From Desulfobacterales bacterium (GTDB taxonomy: Bacteria > Desulfobacterota > Desulfobacteria > Desulfobacterales > 4be13): DNA of 12,566 nucleotides. The first letter of the stretch is position 1. Every line of letters begins with the position of its first letter. Shown here piece by piece: positions 6,898 through 12,566 of this stretch. The notes beneath the pieces are model-generated. The model ran no database searches and had not been told where the DNA came from. It worked only from the letters and a program-made list of their open reading frames with translations. A program made the position numbers and the translations under genes. The stretch covers positions 1 to 12,566 of the forward strand of contig JAOZRQ010000003.1 in NCBI GenBank assembly GCA_029940115.1, written 5' to 3'.

Positions 6898-6918
6898 TTC
6901 ACGCTTCACGTTTCAAAG
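6898..6918. repeat. Three degenerate heptamers overlapping the 569-aa gene stop
   Basis: TTCACGC, TTCACGT, TTCAAAG on the plus strand; the minus strand reads TGA at 7-base intervals. The first TGA (6915-6913) is the true stop of the upstream gene. The array ends just before the ribosome site of the next gene. Confidence 0.65.
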
Positions 6919-8622
6919 ATATTTTTCAATGCTTTCCACCAATATCTCCGGTTTGAACGGTTTGGTCAGATACGCGGCGGCACCGGCCCGCTTGCCCTTC
7001 CATTTGTTGATCATTCCGTCTTTGCTTGTCAGCATGATGACGGGGATGTCCTTGAAGAGCGCGTTGTCCTTTATGATGGAGAGTATCTTGTATCCGTCCA
7101 TCTTGGGCAGGATGATGTCCAGCAGGATCAGATCGGGTCTCTCCTCATTCAGGCGGCTCAATGCCTCGAGACCGTCCCTTGCCTCAATGATGTCATATCC
7201 CTTCTGACCAAGGGTGATGGATATGACCTTCCTTGTGGTGGGACTGTCCTCCACCACGAGGATTTTCTTCTTTTCCGTGCCGGTGGGCCCGTCGGACGGG
7301 GAATCCTTTTTTTGGGCCGGCAGATCGGCCTGAAACGCATCGGTGGAGGATTCCAGGGCCATGTAGTTCAGAAGTTTGTGCAACTGGTCAGAAAAGACCT
7401 TCTTTTCCGGGGCAAGTTTGACAGTCTTGTGAAACAGGTTCAGGGTCTCCTCCCAATGTTCGAGGTTGAGGTGGGCAATGCTCAGGTAATAGTGTGCGTT
7501 GATGTTCTTTTCCCTGCCGATCACCCGCGTGTATCTCTCGATGGCCTTTTCCAAGATTTCAGGAACCACATTGCGCTGAGACGTGAAGAACCGGTCATGT
7601 ATGAACAGATGGGACTTGCAATAGGCGCACTGGGCGGACCTGAGTTCCACCGGAGACCAGCAGAAGGGGCATCGCCGAACCTGATTCGCCTTCACACAGG
7701 TTTTGGCAAGGCTCAGTTTTTTCATGTCCTCCATGATTTCAGGATCATCGGGAGCAAGTTTGGCCGCGTTGTTGAGGAATGCCTCTATGGATTTCATGAC
7801 AACAATGATGCGGGAACACCAGAGCCATCCCTTGTGACTGCGCGGGTTGTCCTTGAGATAGCCGGCGATCATGGACTGGGCCTCCTTGAAATGATGTCCC
7901 TCCGCAAGTCTGACCGCCTCATCCAGCACATCATCTTGGGACGTCTCCTCTGAATCGGCTCTCTCATCCTTCATTCTGGATGCCTCAAGCAGTATGTTCA
8001 TCAGAGAGGAGTCAATGCTCCTTTTCCGCTTGCGGATCCCCTGGATTTCTATTTCAGCGTCATCCCAGCAGAGGATTTCAAACGCGGCCTTCTCCCCCAT
8101 CAACTCCTCGGCTTCCGCGTCAATCAGTTCCCCCTCCTGCAGGTGCAAGTATCCGACCCTTCGTTTTGAGCGTATTCTGAGGGTGATGGTCTTCTGTTCC
8201 ACCTCAACGGCTTGGAGAAAGTTCGCCAGCGTGAATCCGTGAATGTATCCCTTTGAGCCGACCGCGAGCACGTCGGATATCTTCTCCCTGAGCACATTGA
8301 TCTCAAACGGTTTTTCAATGTAATGCAACACCCCCTTCTGCTTCAGCTGCTTTGCGATTTCAGGGGAGCCGAATCCGGTCATGACTATCACGGGGATGTT
8401 CCGGTGATGCTTGCTCATGTAGGACAAGAGCTCATATCCGTCCATCACGGGCATCTTGAGGTCCGTGATGACCAGATCGACACTGGAGGCGCTGAGTATC
8501 TGCAACGCCTGCTTGCCGTTTGAGGCGGTCATCACATTGAATCCCCCGGAATAATCCTTGAGAGCCTCGGTGGCCAAGCGGAGGATCATCTTGTCATCAT
8601 CTATTACCAAGATCGTCTTCAA
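6913..8622 (-). CDS. REC-DUF4388-TPR-zinc ribbon-REC response regulator (PatA/PixG-related)
   Basis: Output or scaffold protein of the chemosensory block. 569 aa. N-terminal receiver 1-120 (D8-D10, phosphoacceptor D54 in VITDLKMP, K104 in EKPF). DUF4388 (PatA N-terminal type) about 122-218: GYIHGFTLANFLQAVEVEQK, then LHLQEGELIDAEAEELMGEKA. TPR-like helices about 230-300. Zinc-ribbon knuckles C318/C321 (CPFC) and C332/C335 (CAYC). TPR-like helices about 352-420 (AHYYLSIAHLNLEHWEETL). Second receiver about 452-569 (E458/D459, phosphoacceptor D502, K554). PixG/PatA proteins pair DUF4388 with a receiver, so its place before PilH-like and CheW genes fits. The start is TTG 8622, since receiver homology begins at once; its ribosome site is weak. 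Domain calls are from sequence patterns; the zinc site is inferred. Confidence 0.92.
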   Translation of the reverse strand: MKTILVIDDDKMILRLATEALKDYSGGFNVMTASNGKQALQILSASSVDLVITDLKMPVMDGYELLSYMSKHHRNIPVIVMTGFGSPEIAKQLKQKGVLHYIEKPFEINVLREKISDVLAVGSKGYIHGFTLANFLQAVEVEQKTITLRIRSKRRVGYLHLQEGELIDAEAEELMGEKAAFEILCWDDAEIEIQGIRKRKRSIDSSLMNILLEASRMKDERADSEETSQDDVLDEAVRLAEGHHFKEAQSMIAGYLKDNPRSHKGWLWCSRIIVVMKSIEAFLNNAAKLAPDDPEIMEDMKKLSLAKTCVKANQVRRCPFCWSPVELRSAQCAYCKSHLFIHDRFFTSQRNVVPEILEKAIERYTRVIGREKNINAHYYLSIAHLNLEHWEETLNLFHKTVKLAPEKKVFSDQLHKLLNYMALESSTDAFQADLPAQKKDSPSDGPTGTEKKKILVVEDSPTTRKVISITLGQKGYDIIEARDGLEALSRLNEERPDLILLDIILPKMDGYKILSIIKDNALFKDIPVIMLTSKDGMINKWKGKRAGAAAYLTKPFKPEILVESIEKYL

Positions 8623-8696
8623 GTCAGAATTCCCACTTGTTGTTCTTGACTATCAGCATATCCAAAATTTCATTTGTCAGTTCACACTTCATTGTC

Positions 8697-8717
8697 GGAC
8701 GATTTTGCAAATCGTCC
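8697..8717. other. Perfect 9-bp hairpin upstream of the chemosensory block
   Basis: GGACGATTT (8697-8705), loop TGC, AAATCGTCC (8709-8717), about 75 bases before the first gene's TTG. No T-run follows on either strand, so an operator or leader structure is more likely than a terminator. Role not known. Confidence 0.6.
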
Positions 8718-8727
8718 CGAACGACTT

Positions 8728-8749
8728 GCAAGAAAAGCCGGGTTTCTTC
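8728..8749. repeat. Dispersed GCAAGAAAAGCCGGGTTTC motif
   Basis: Near-identical motifs lie inside both MITE copies (5567-5590, 5847-5869), and a shorter one is at 9627-9640. Here it has no CTGTGTACAGG ends. It is therefore a separate repeat core that the MITE carries, or a remnant of an element that lost its ends. Confidence 0.6.
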
Positions 8750-8787
8750 TCACACAGGGCTTCAATGAGGGAAACCCGGTATCAGAC

Positions 8788-8946
8788 CCCCGACAAAAGA
8801 TGTCGGGGCAAGCTTCTGGGGATTGGACAATCAGGTTTCCATGCTTCTCCCCGACATCTTTCCCGATACTTGTCCCCGACATCTTTTATCGGGGAAAAGC
8901 TTGTCCCCGACATCTCTTATCGGGGATCGGGACAGGTTTGTCGGGG
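8788..8946. repeat. Cluster of CCCCGACA palindromic repeats
   Basis: CCCCGACA/TGTCGGGG with a 5-base loop at 8788-8808. A degenerate copy at 8849-8868. Two adjacent 31-bp units at 8869-8899 and 8900-8930, each beginning CTTGTCCCCGACATCT and containing CCCCGA...TCGGGG arms. A half-site TGTCGGGG ends near 8945. The arms resemble the 27-bp unit inside cheB (CCCCGACAAAAG and CGACATC), so one family occupies both spacer and coding DNA. Confidence 0.82.
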
Positions 8947-9443
8947 AACGCGGCACTGTGTCAGAAACCAAGGTATCCTTGCTTTTCAGATATGCTGACT
9001 CTGTTTGTTTAAGGTCTGGCGGTCAGCCGGTTTTTCAAGAAAACCGCCCGTCAAAATTCGGGAGCCAACCACACAAGTCGCAGATTTTCAGGATGAACAG
9101 ACAAAAATCCGCTCTCCGGCATCCTCTTCCCCACAAAAAAGTCGGGGAGAGAGATCATCATCTGATAAGACCCGAACATGGCGAACCACAGGAATGGCAA
9201 GTTCACTTCTGTCAAGGATAAAGGCATCCTTATATATATAGGGAACAGAGCACATTTTTTCGCCAAAAGTTTTCGACCTGTTCGGTTAGCCTCCGAAACC
9301 GAGCTTCCACGTTTGGGAACCCGTCGGGATTCCTCCTGAAGAATCCGCCACAGACACCCACCGCCTCTTAACCGCACAGGATGTTTTTTTCAACTTGGAA
9401 TCCGTTCAATGGAAAATTCATGCCCATTCAGTGTCTCGCCATA

Positions 9444-9464
9444 TTCATCATTCATCATTCATCA
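9444..9464. repeat. Three TTCATCA heptamers
   Basis: TTCATCA at 9444-9450, 9451-9457 and 9458-9464 in tandem, the same class as the arrays near cheA. It lies in the spacer, not at a recognisable gene end. Confidence 0.8.
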
Positions 9465-9778
9465 TTATGTTTTCAGGTGTTTGTTTCAAAAAGCTTGGAT
9501 TCTTTGGCGCGCCAAAAAAATCCTTGAAAACTTTTGGCCGGTACTCCCCCTTGTTGTTCTGTGTTCAGCAGATCCAAGAACTTGATGGTCACAAGGAAAC
9601 TTGGCTTCGCCCACAGAGGAGTGGACAGAAGCCGGGTTTCAGATCTGCTGGTGCTGGGCAAAAAGTGCAACTGTTCACTGACGGATGCCAGAGTGGGACA
9701 GATCAGTCATAAGGGTGTTGCAACCCCCTGCATCCCATCCAAATACCGCATATATCGCATCCGTTCAAAGAAATCAAC

Positions 9779-9805
9779 AAAAAAAGCCACCCTTGCAGGG
9801 AGTCT
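9779..9805 (-). terminator. Weak terminator-like hairpin after the 51-aa gene
   Basis: On the minus strand AGACTCCCT-GCA-AGGGTGGCT can pair at seven of nine positions and runs into a seven-T tract. It starts three bases after the 51-aa ORF stop, a suitable place for an intrinsic terminator. The stem is imperfect, so the call is tentative. Confidence 0.45.
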
Positions 9806-9807
9806 CC

Positions 9808-9963
9808 TCATTTTTTCATGAACTGATCAACGCCTTCCTCTTTCCAGACCTTGAGGGTCTTTTCATCATTGGGCTTTATCTTGACGCCGATGGCATTGAC
9901 CGGAAAATCAAATTTTTTCTGAATTTCTACCCAGTTTTTCTTTACAGCAGGATCTAAAGCCAT
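9808..9963 (-). CDS. Small hypothetical protein, 51 aa, putatively sigma-54 controlled
   Basis: I do not recognise the family. The protein is soluble-looking and charged, beginning MALDPAVKKNWVEIQKKF and ending WKEEGVDQFMKK, with no membrane segment, signal or cysteines. The frame extends upstream to 10086, but ATG 9963 is preceded by GGAGG at ten bases, and the upstream part (Pro/Arg/Trp-rich, from the leader) looks non-coding. Three things support a real gene: the ribosome site, codon usage like a genuine protein (Lys/Asp/Glu/Val balance, clear hydrophobic spacing), and a near-consensus sigma-54 promoter about 175 bases upstream on the same strand. A terminator-like hairpin follows the stop. 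The neighbouring sigma-54 activator is a natural regulator. Function unknown. Confidence 0.65.
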   Translation of the reverse strand: MALDPAVKKNWVEIQKKFDFPVNAIGVKIKPNDEKTLKVWKEEGVDQFMKK

Positions 9964-9973
9964 ATTGTGGAAA

Positions 9974-9978
9974 CCTCC
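9974..9978 (-). promoter_or_regulatory. Ribosome binding site of the 51-aa gene
   Basis: GGAGG on the minus strand, ten bases before ATG 9963. It is the main reason for choosing the short frame over the 92-codon version. Confidence 0.65.
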
Positions 9979-10058
9979 GTCATGTTTTTGGGGCTGGGAA
10001 CAGGGCGCAAGCCATCTTCTCAGCAGACCTGAATTTTTTCCCTCCCACGCTTCGGGAT

Positions 10059-10085
10059 TGACAAATCGGCGGTTCGGATTTGTCA
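10059..10085. other. 9-bp inverted repeat in the 51-aa gene leader
   Basis: TGACAAATC (10059-10067) and GATTTGTCA (10077-10085) are perfect complements around nine bases. It lies downstream of the sigma-54 promoter candidate and upstream of the ribosome site, so it would be a hairpin in the mRNA leader, or a protein operator. No T-run follows it. Confidence 0.6.
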
Positions 10086-10137
10086 CACCGGCCCGAAAGA
10101 GGCGGGGTGTTCAGAGCTGCGGATACTGTAACCATCA

Positions 10138-10153
10138 TGCAACAACCATGCCA
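10138..10153 (-). promoter_or_regulatory. Sigma-54 (-24/-12) promoter candidate
   Basis: The minus strand reads TGGCATGGTTGTTGCA. The consensus TGGCACGNNNNTTGCA is matched at all fixed positions except T for C at the sixth base; the GG-GC spacing is exactly ten. It points toward the 51-aa gene, with transcription predicted to start near 10127 and a leader of about 165 bases. The adjacent upstream gene encodes a sigma-54 activator. Confidence 0.68.
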
Positions 10154-10418
10154 TAATTCAGTCAACTTTTCTTTCCGCATCTTTCATTCAACTGTTTGCA
10201 CCATGCCCTTTCCATCCGGAACGAGGCAAGCGCGGACAACGAGAAAGGTGCAAGCTGTTTTCCGGCTCATTGAAGAATTCCGGAGCCTCAAGCATCATGT
10301 ATGTCCGTTTGCACATTGACATGCCGGAGATCAGGGAACAAGGGTGAACGACTTCCGGTTTTTTTTGCAAGGTTTCATTTTGCCCGCGCCTGATGACCCG
10401 TGACAGGCAAGCATGAGT

Positions 10419-10433
10419 GGGCGGATTCCGCCC
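10419..10433. other. GC-rich hairpin downstream of the activator gene
   Basis: GGGCGG-ATT-CCGCCC, about 80 bases past the activator stop on the minus strand. No T-tract follows on either strand, so it is a weak terminator candidate at best. Confidence 0.4.
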
Positions 10434-10514
10434 CCATTTTGCCAGAAATGGTCAATAACATGCTTAAATGATGACACAAACCATCCTTTGGGACAAAACT
10501 GCCCATTCCGGGCC

Positions 10515-12308
10515 CTATACGCCCAGCCGCTTCATCCGCCTGAAAAGGGATCTTCGGGAAATGCCCAAGGCCGAAGCTGCCTTGCTTTTGTTCCAGCGGA
10601 CCCTTTCCAAGGCGCTGAGGATGAGATTTCTTTCCAAGTCGAAAAGAGTGGCTTGGAAATCAAGACCGTCGTCCCTTGTCTTTCTGTCTGGAACAGATAC
10701 CGCGTCATAAGGGAGAGTATCCGCGGAAATGTTCATGAAGTCAAGGGATTTTACCGTCAAAAAACGCTGGAGCACATTCTGGAGTTCGCGGACATTCCCG
10801 GGCCAGTCATAATTCAGCAAGGCATTCATGACATCTGTCGGAAGGGTCAGTCTGTTCTCGCCATTTCCATATTGGCTGAGAAAATGCTCCACGAGAAGGG
10901 GGATGTCCGCCTTGCGATCCTTCAACGGAGGCAGGGTGATGGGGATCACACTGATCCTGTAAAAAAAATCCTCTCTCATCAGGCCTTGGTTCACCATCTC
11001 CGAAGGCTCCTTGTTGGTGGCGGTGATGATGCGGACATCTGCCATCCGGGCCTTGGTGTCTCCCACCGGCATGTAATCCCCCTCGATGGCCCGGAGCAGT
11101 TTGACCTGCATGCTCAGGCCGATGTCCCCCACCTCATCCAAGAACAGGGTGCCAGTGTGCGCCTCGCAAAGATAACCGTGTTTGTTGGCATGCGCGCCGG
11201 TGAAGGCCCCCTTCTTGTACCCGAAGAACTCGCTTTCGATCAGGTTTTCAGGGATGGCCCCACAGTTCACCGCGACAAAGGGCTTGTCCGCCCGGTCGCT
11301 CATTTCGTGGATGGCCTTCGCGGCCAGTTCCTTTCCAGTCCCTGATTTGCCGAGGATGATGACATTCGCGTCGGTCGCGGCCGCCTTCAGGATCAGTTCA
11401 TAAACCGCCTGCATGAGGGGACTCTTGCCAATCATGTGACTCAGTCGGTACCGCTCTCCGATGGATGATTTGAGCCTGACATTCTCACTCCGGAAATATT
11501 CGGCCTCCTGTTTGATGCTCAATTCCCAGAGCATGATCTCGGTGATGTCCCGAACCGTCACAAGGATGGCGGGGTCTCCCTTGTGACTGATCACACTGGT
11601 CCGTTTTTCAGCCCAGAATTCTTGGCCCTCATTTGTGAGGCACTTTCCCCGAAACGGCACTCCCCAGGATTTGTTGTCCAGCGCGGTGTCCAGAAATTTT
11701 TTGAATCCCGGCTCAAAGTGGCTGTCAACAAGGGTGATCACCTGTTTTCCCATCAGCGATTCAGGCCCCTCATAGCCGAACAGGGTTGAAAACGCATCAT
11801 TGGCAAAGACCAGTTTTCCATCCTGAATGAGCGCGACCCCGTCTTTCACATTTTCAATCAGGGCCCGATACCGCTCCTCGCTGGCCCGAAGGGCCTCTTC
11901 CATCTCTTTCCGGTAGGTGATGTCCAAGCCGATCCATATGCCATATTCGACGGTTCCCTTCTCGTCAAACAGGGCGGTGTCTGACCAGGCGATCAGACAC
12001 CGGGTGCCATCCTTTTTGATCCAGTGGTTCTCATGCCTGTTGGGAAACTGGCCTTCCCTGATGTCCTCAAAGATGGCCTTGATCGGCATCACATCCTCGG
12101 GAATCAGAAACAGATCCCATATGTGCCTTCCCCTGACCTCAGCAAAGGAATATCCTGATATCTCCTCACAGGCCCGGTTGAACTGAACCACCCGTCCTTC
12201 CTTGTCAAGAACCACCAGCAACGCGCCGATGGTGTCAAGGACTGCGGATATGAAATGGTGTTCTTTCTGAAGTGCTTTGACTCGGCTGTGTTTGTCGCTG
12301 GCGAACAT
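10515..12308 (-). CDS. Sigma-54-dependent transcriptional activator, PAS-PAS-AAA+-Fis
   Basis: Bacterial enhancer-binding protein that remodels sigma-54 RNA polymerase by ATP hydrolysis. 597 aa from ATG 12308. Two N-terminal PAS sensor domains (about 18-135 and 142-258), then a helical linker. AAA+ domain about 285-515: Walker A GKSGTGKE (320-327; Lys where most have Glu at position two), sigma-54-contacting GAFTGA (367-372) intact, Walker B LFLDEVGD (388-395), sensor II region WPGNVREL (502-509). C-terminal Fis-type helix-turn-helix about 573-597 (NKSKAASALGISRRSLFRRM). There is no receiver, so it probably senses through its PAS domains (ligand or redox unknown) rather than phosphorylation. 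The frame is open 84 codons upstream through 14-bp repeats, but ATG 12308 has AAGGA six bases before it and starts just ahead of PAS1. Possible target: the 51-aa gene. Confidence 0.95.
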   Translation of the reverse strand: MFASDKHSRVKALQKEHHFISAVLDTIGALLVVLDKEGRVVQFNRACEEISGYSFAEVRGRHIWDLFLIPEDVMPIKAIFEDIREGQFPNRHENHWIKKDGTRCLIAWSDTALFDEKGTVEYGIWIGLDITYRKEMEEALRASEERYRALIENVKDGVALIQDGKLVFANDAFSTLFGYEGPESLMGKQVITLVDSHFEPGFKKFLDTALDNKSWGVPFRGKCLTNEGQEFWAEKRTSVISHKGDPAILVTVRDITEIMLWELSIKQEAEYFRSENVRLKSSIGERYRLSHMIGKSPLMQAVYELILKAAATDANVIILGKSGTGKELAAKAIHEMSDRADKPFVAVNCGAIPENLIESEFFGYKKGAFTGAHANKHGYLCEAHTGTLFLDEVGDIGLSMQVKLLRAIEGDYMPVGDTKARMADVRIITATNKEPSEMVNQGLMREDFFYRISVIPITLPPLKDRKADIPLLVEHFLSQYGNGENRLTLPTDVMNALLNYDWPGNVRELQNVLQRFLTVKSLDFMNISADTLPYDAVSVPDRKTRDDGLDFQATLFDLERNLILSALERVRWNKSKAASALGISRRSLFRRMKRLGV

Positions 12309-12314
12309 GCGGGG

Positions 12315-12319
12315 TCCTT
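12315..12319 (-). promoter_or_regulatory. Ribosome binding site deciding the activator start
   Basis: AAGGA on the minus strand, six bases before ATG 12308. The 84 additional upstream codons are repeat-derived (MGWPTLVGPRS occurs twice) and are not part of the protein. Confidence 0.7.
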
Positions 12320-12412
12320 GTTTGGGTTCTCTGCGTGTCTGTGTTTGAGAATTCAGGCCCTTGTCCAAGTTTTTGGGGCCATGTATGTGGGCCATGACAT
12401 TGCCAATCCGAA

Positions 12413-12566
12413 ACGAGCGTGGGCCAACGAGCGTGGGCCAACCCATTTCCAGCTCCTGCCGGATTGCCAAATCCGGCAGATGTTTCAGATGTTTCGGATT
12501 TGCCAATCCGAAACGAGCGTGGGCCAACGAGCGTGGGCCAACGAGCGTGGGCCAACCCATTTCCAG
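12413..12566. repeat. 14-bp tandem repeats in two blocks upstream of the activator
   Basis: ACGAGCGTGGGCCA occurs at 12413-12426 and 12427-12440, then at 12513-12526, 12527-12540 and 12541-12554. Each block is preceded by GCCAATCCGAA and followed by ACCCATTTCCAG, so a segment of about 100 bp is itself repeated. The frame through it reads WPTLVGPRS and AHARWPTLVG. The array reaches the window edge and may continue. Confidence 0.9.
12457..12478. other. Perfect 9-bp hairpin between the two 14-bp repeat blocks
   Basis: TGCCGGATT (12457-12465), loop GCCA, AATCCGGCA (12470-12478). The arms echo the GGATT/AATCC sequence flanking the repeat blocks, so it is probably part of the higher-order repeat unit. 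Confidence 0.65.

Larger units (their letters stand above)
8623..9807. other. Repeat-rich spacer without a convincing gene
   Basis: Nearly 1.2 kb. Open frames here (for example minus 9051-9377) have no recognisable domains, atypical composition and repeat-derived peptides. It holds a 9-bp hairpin at 8697-8717, a CCGGGTTTC motif at 8728-8749 with inverted match at 8771-8779, CCCCGACA palindromes (8788-8946), a three-heptamer array (9444-9464), a GGCGCGCC-centred hairpin (9497-9523) and another AGAAGCCGGGTTTC (9627-9640). The promoter of the chemosensory block should lie in its left part, but I see no convincing -35/-10 or -24/-12 pair. Confidence 0.6.
9964..10514. other. Spacer and probable leader between the 51-aa gene and the activator
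   Basis: About 550 bases. It contains the 51-aa gene's ribosome site, a 9-bp inverted repeat (10059-10085), the sigma-54 promoter candidate (10138-10153) and a GC-rich hairpin (10419-10433). Nothing else is supported; plus-strand frames here are shadows. An upstream activator-binding site is expected between about 10200 and 10350, but I could not identify a convincing one. Confidence 0.5.

Noticed and set aside
6610..7953. 447-codon plus-strand frame
   Set aside because: Antisense shadow of the DUF4388 protein and the receiver gene, whose motifs are clear on the minus strand.
9051..9377. 108-codon minus-strand frame in the spacer
   Set aside because: No domain, no clear ribosome site, composition unlike the neighbouring proteins.
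9497..9523. GGCGCGCC-centred hairpin as a terminator
   Set aside because: The stem is imperfect in its A/T part and no supported gene ends nearby. Kept only as a mention within the spacer.
10413..11345. 310-codon plus-strand frame
   Set aside because: Antisense to the AAA+ and Fis regions of the activator, with no recognisable motif and no ribosome site that I could see.
12309..12560. N-terminal extension of the activator by 84 codons
   Set aside because: Made almost entirely of 14-bp repeat translation; ATG 12308 with AAGGA is the better start.

Overview
The window is a bacterial chromosomal segment of middling to high G+C. Six convincing genes are on the minus strand: a five-gene chemosensory block (about 8622 to 138) and, upstream of it, a sigma-54-type activator (10515-12308). 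A seventh, very small gene (9808-9963, minus) lies between them. No phylogenetic marker is present. A hybrid CheA of the Pil/Pix class, a PAS-type sigma-54 activator, DUF4388/TPR signalling proteins and dense short repeats (TTCATCC-type heptamers, FDKLRNR/PELVEG-type palindromes, CCCCGACA palindromes) suggest a gliding or twitching Desulfobacterota relative or a similar repeat-rich environmental bacterium. That placement is inference.

Reading the block in transcription order (right to left): a 569-aa REC-DUF4388-TPR-zinc ribbon-REC protein, a stand-alone CheY/PilH-like receiver, a CheW, a 1347-aa CheA with three Hpt domains and a C-terminal receiver, and a CheB methylesterase. The order matches cyanobacterial pixG-pixH-pixI-(pixJ)-pixL and Pseudomonas pilG/H/I-(J)-chpA-chpB, except that the methyl-accepting receptor expected between CheW and CheA is absent. 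That gap (5422-5901) holds two 115-124 bp MITE-like elements with 18-bp inverted ends and 9-bp flanking direct repeats, plus two heptamer arrays. No CheR is visible, so receptor and methyltransferase must be encoded elsewhere if this is a complete pathway.

Repeats shape the genes themselves. CheB carries two identical 30-bp repeats (start region and interdomain linker), an inverted partner in the linker, and a tandem 27-bp repeat plus inverted copy inside the catalytic domain. All are in frame and the catalytic Ser, His and Asp motifs are intact. Heptamer or 14-bp arrays overlap the stop codons of the 569-aa protein, the small receiver and CheB, while the cheW stop lies in the 9-bp repeat next to a MITE.

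The region 8623-9807 is a repeat-rich spacer with no convincing gene. It is followed by the 51-aa ORF at 9808-9963, which has a GGAGG ribosome site. About 175 bases upstream of its ATG is a near-consensus -24/-12 sigma-54 promoter (TGGCATGGTTGTTGCA) on the same strand. The adjacent gene 10515-12308 encodes a PAS-PAS-AAA+-Fis activator with an intact GAFTGA loop, so activator and small gene form a plausible regulatory pair. The right edge (12413-12566) carries 14-bp tandem repeats in the activator's upstream region.
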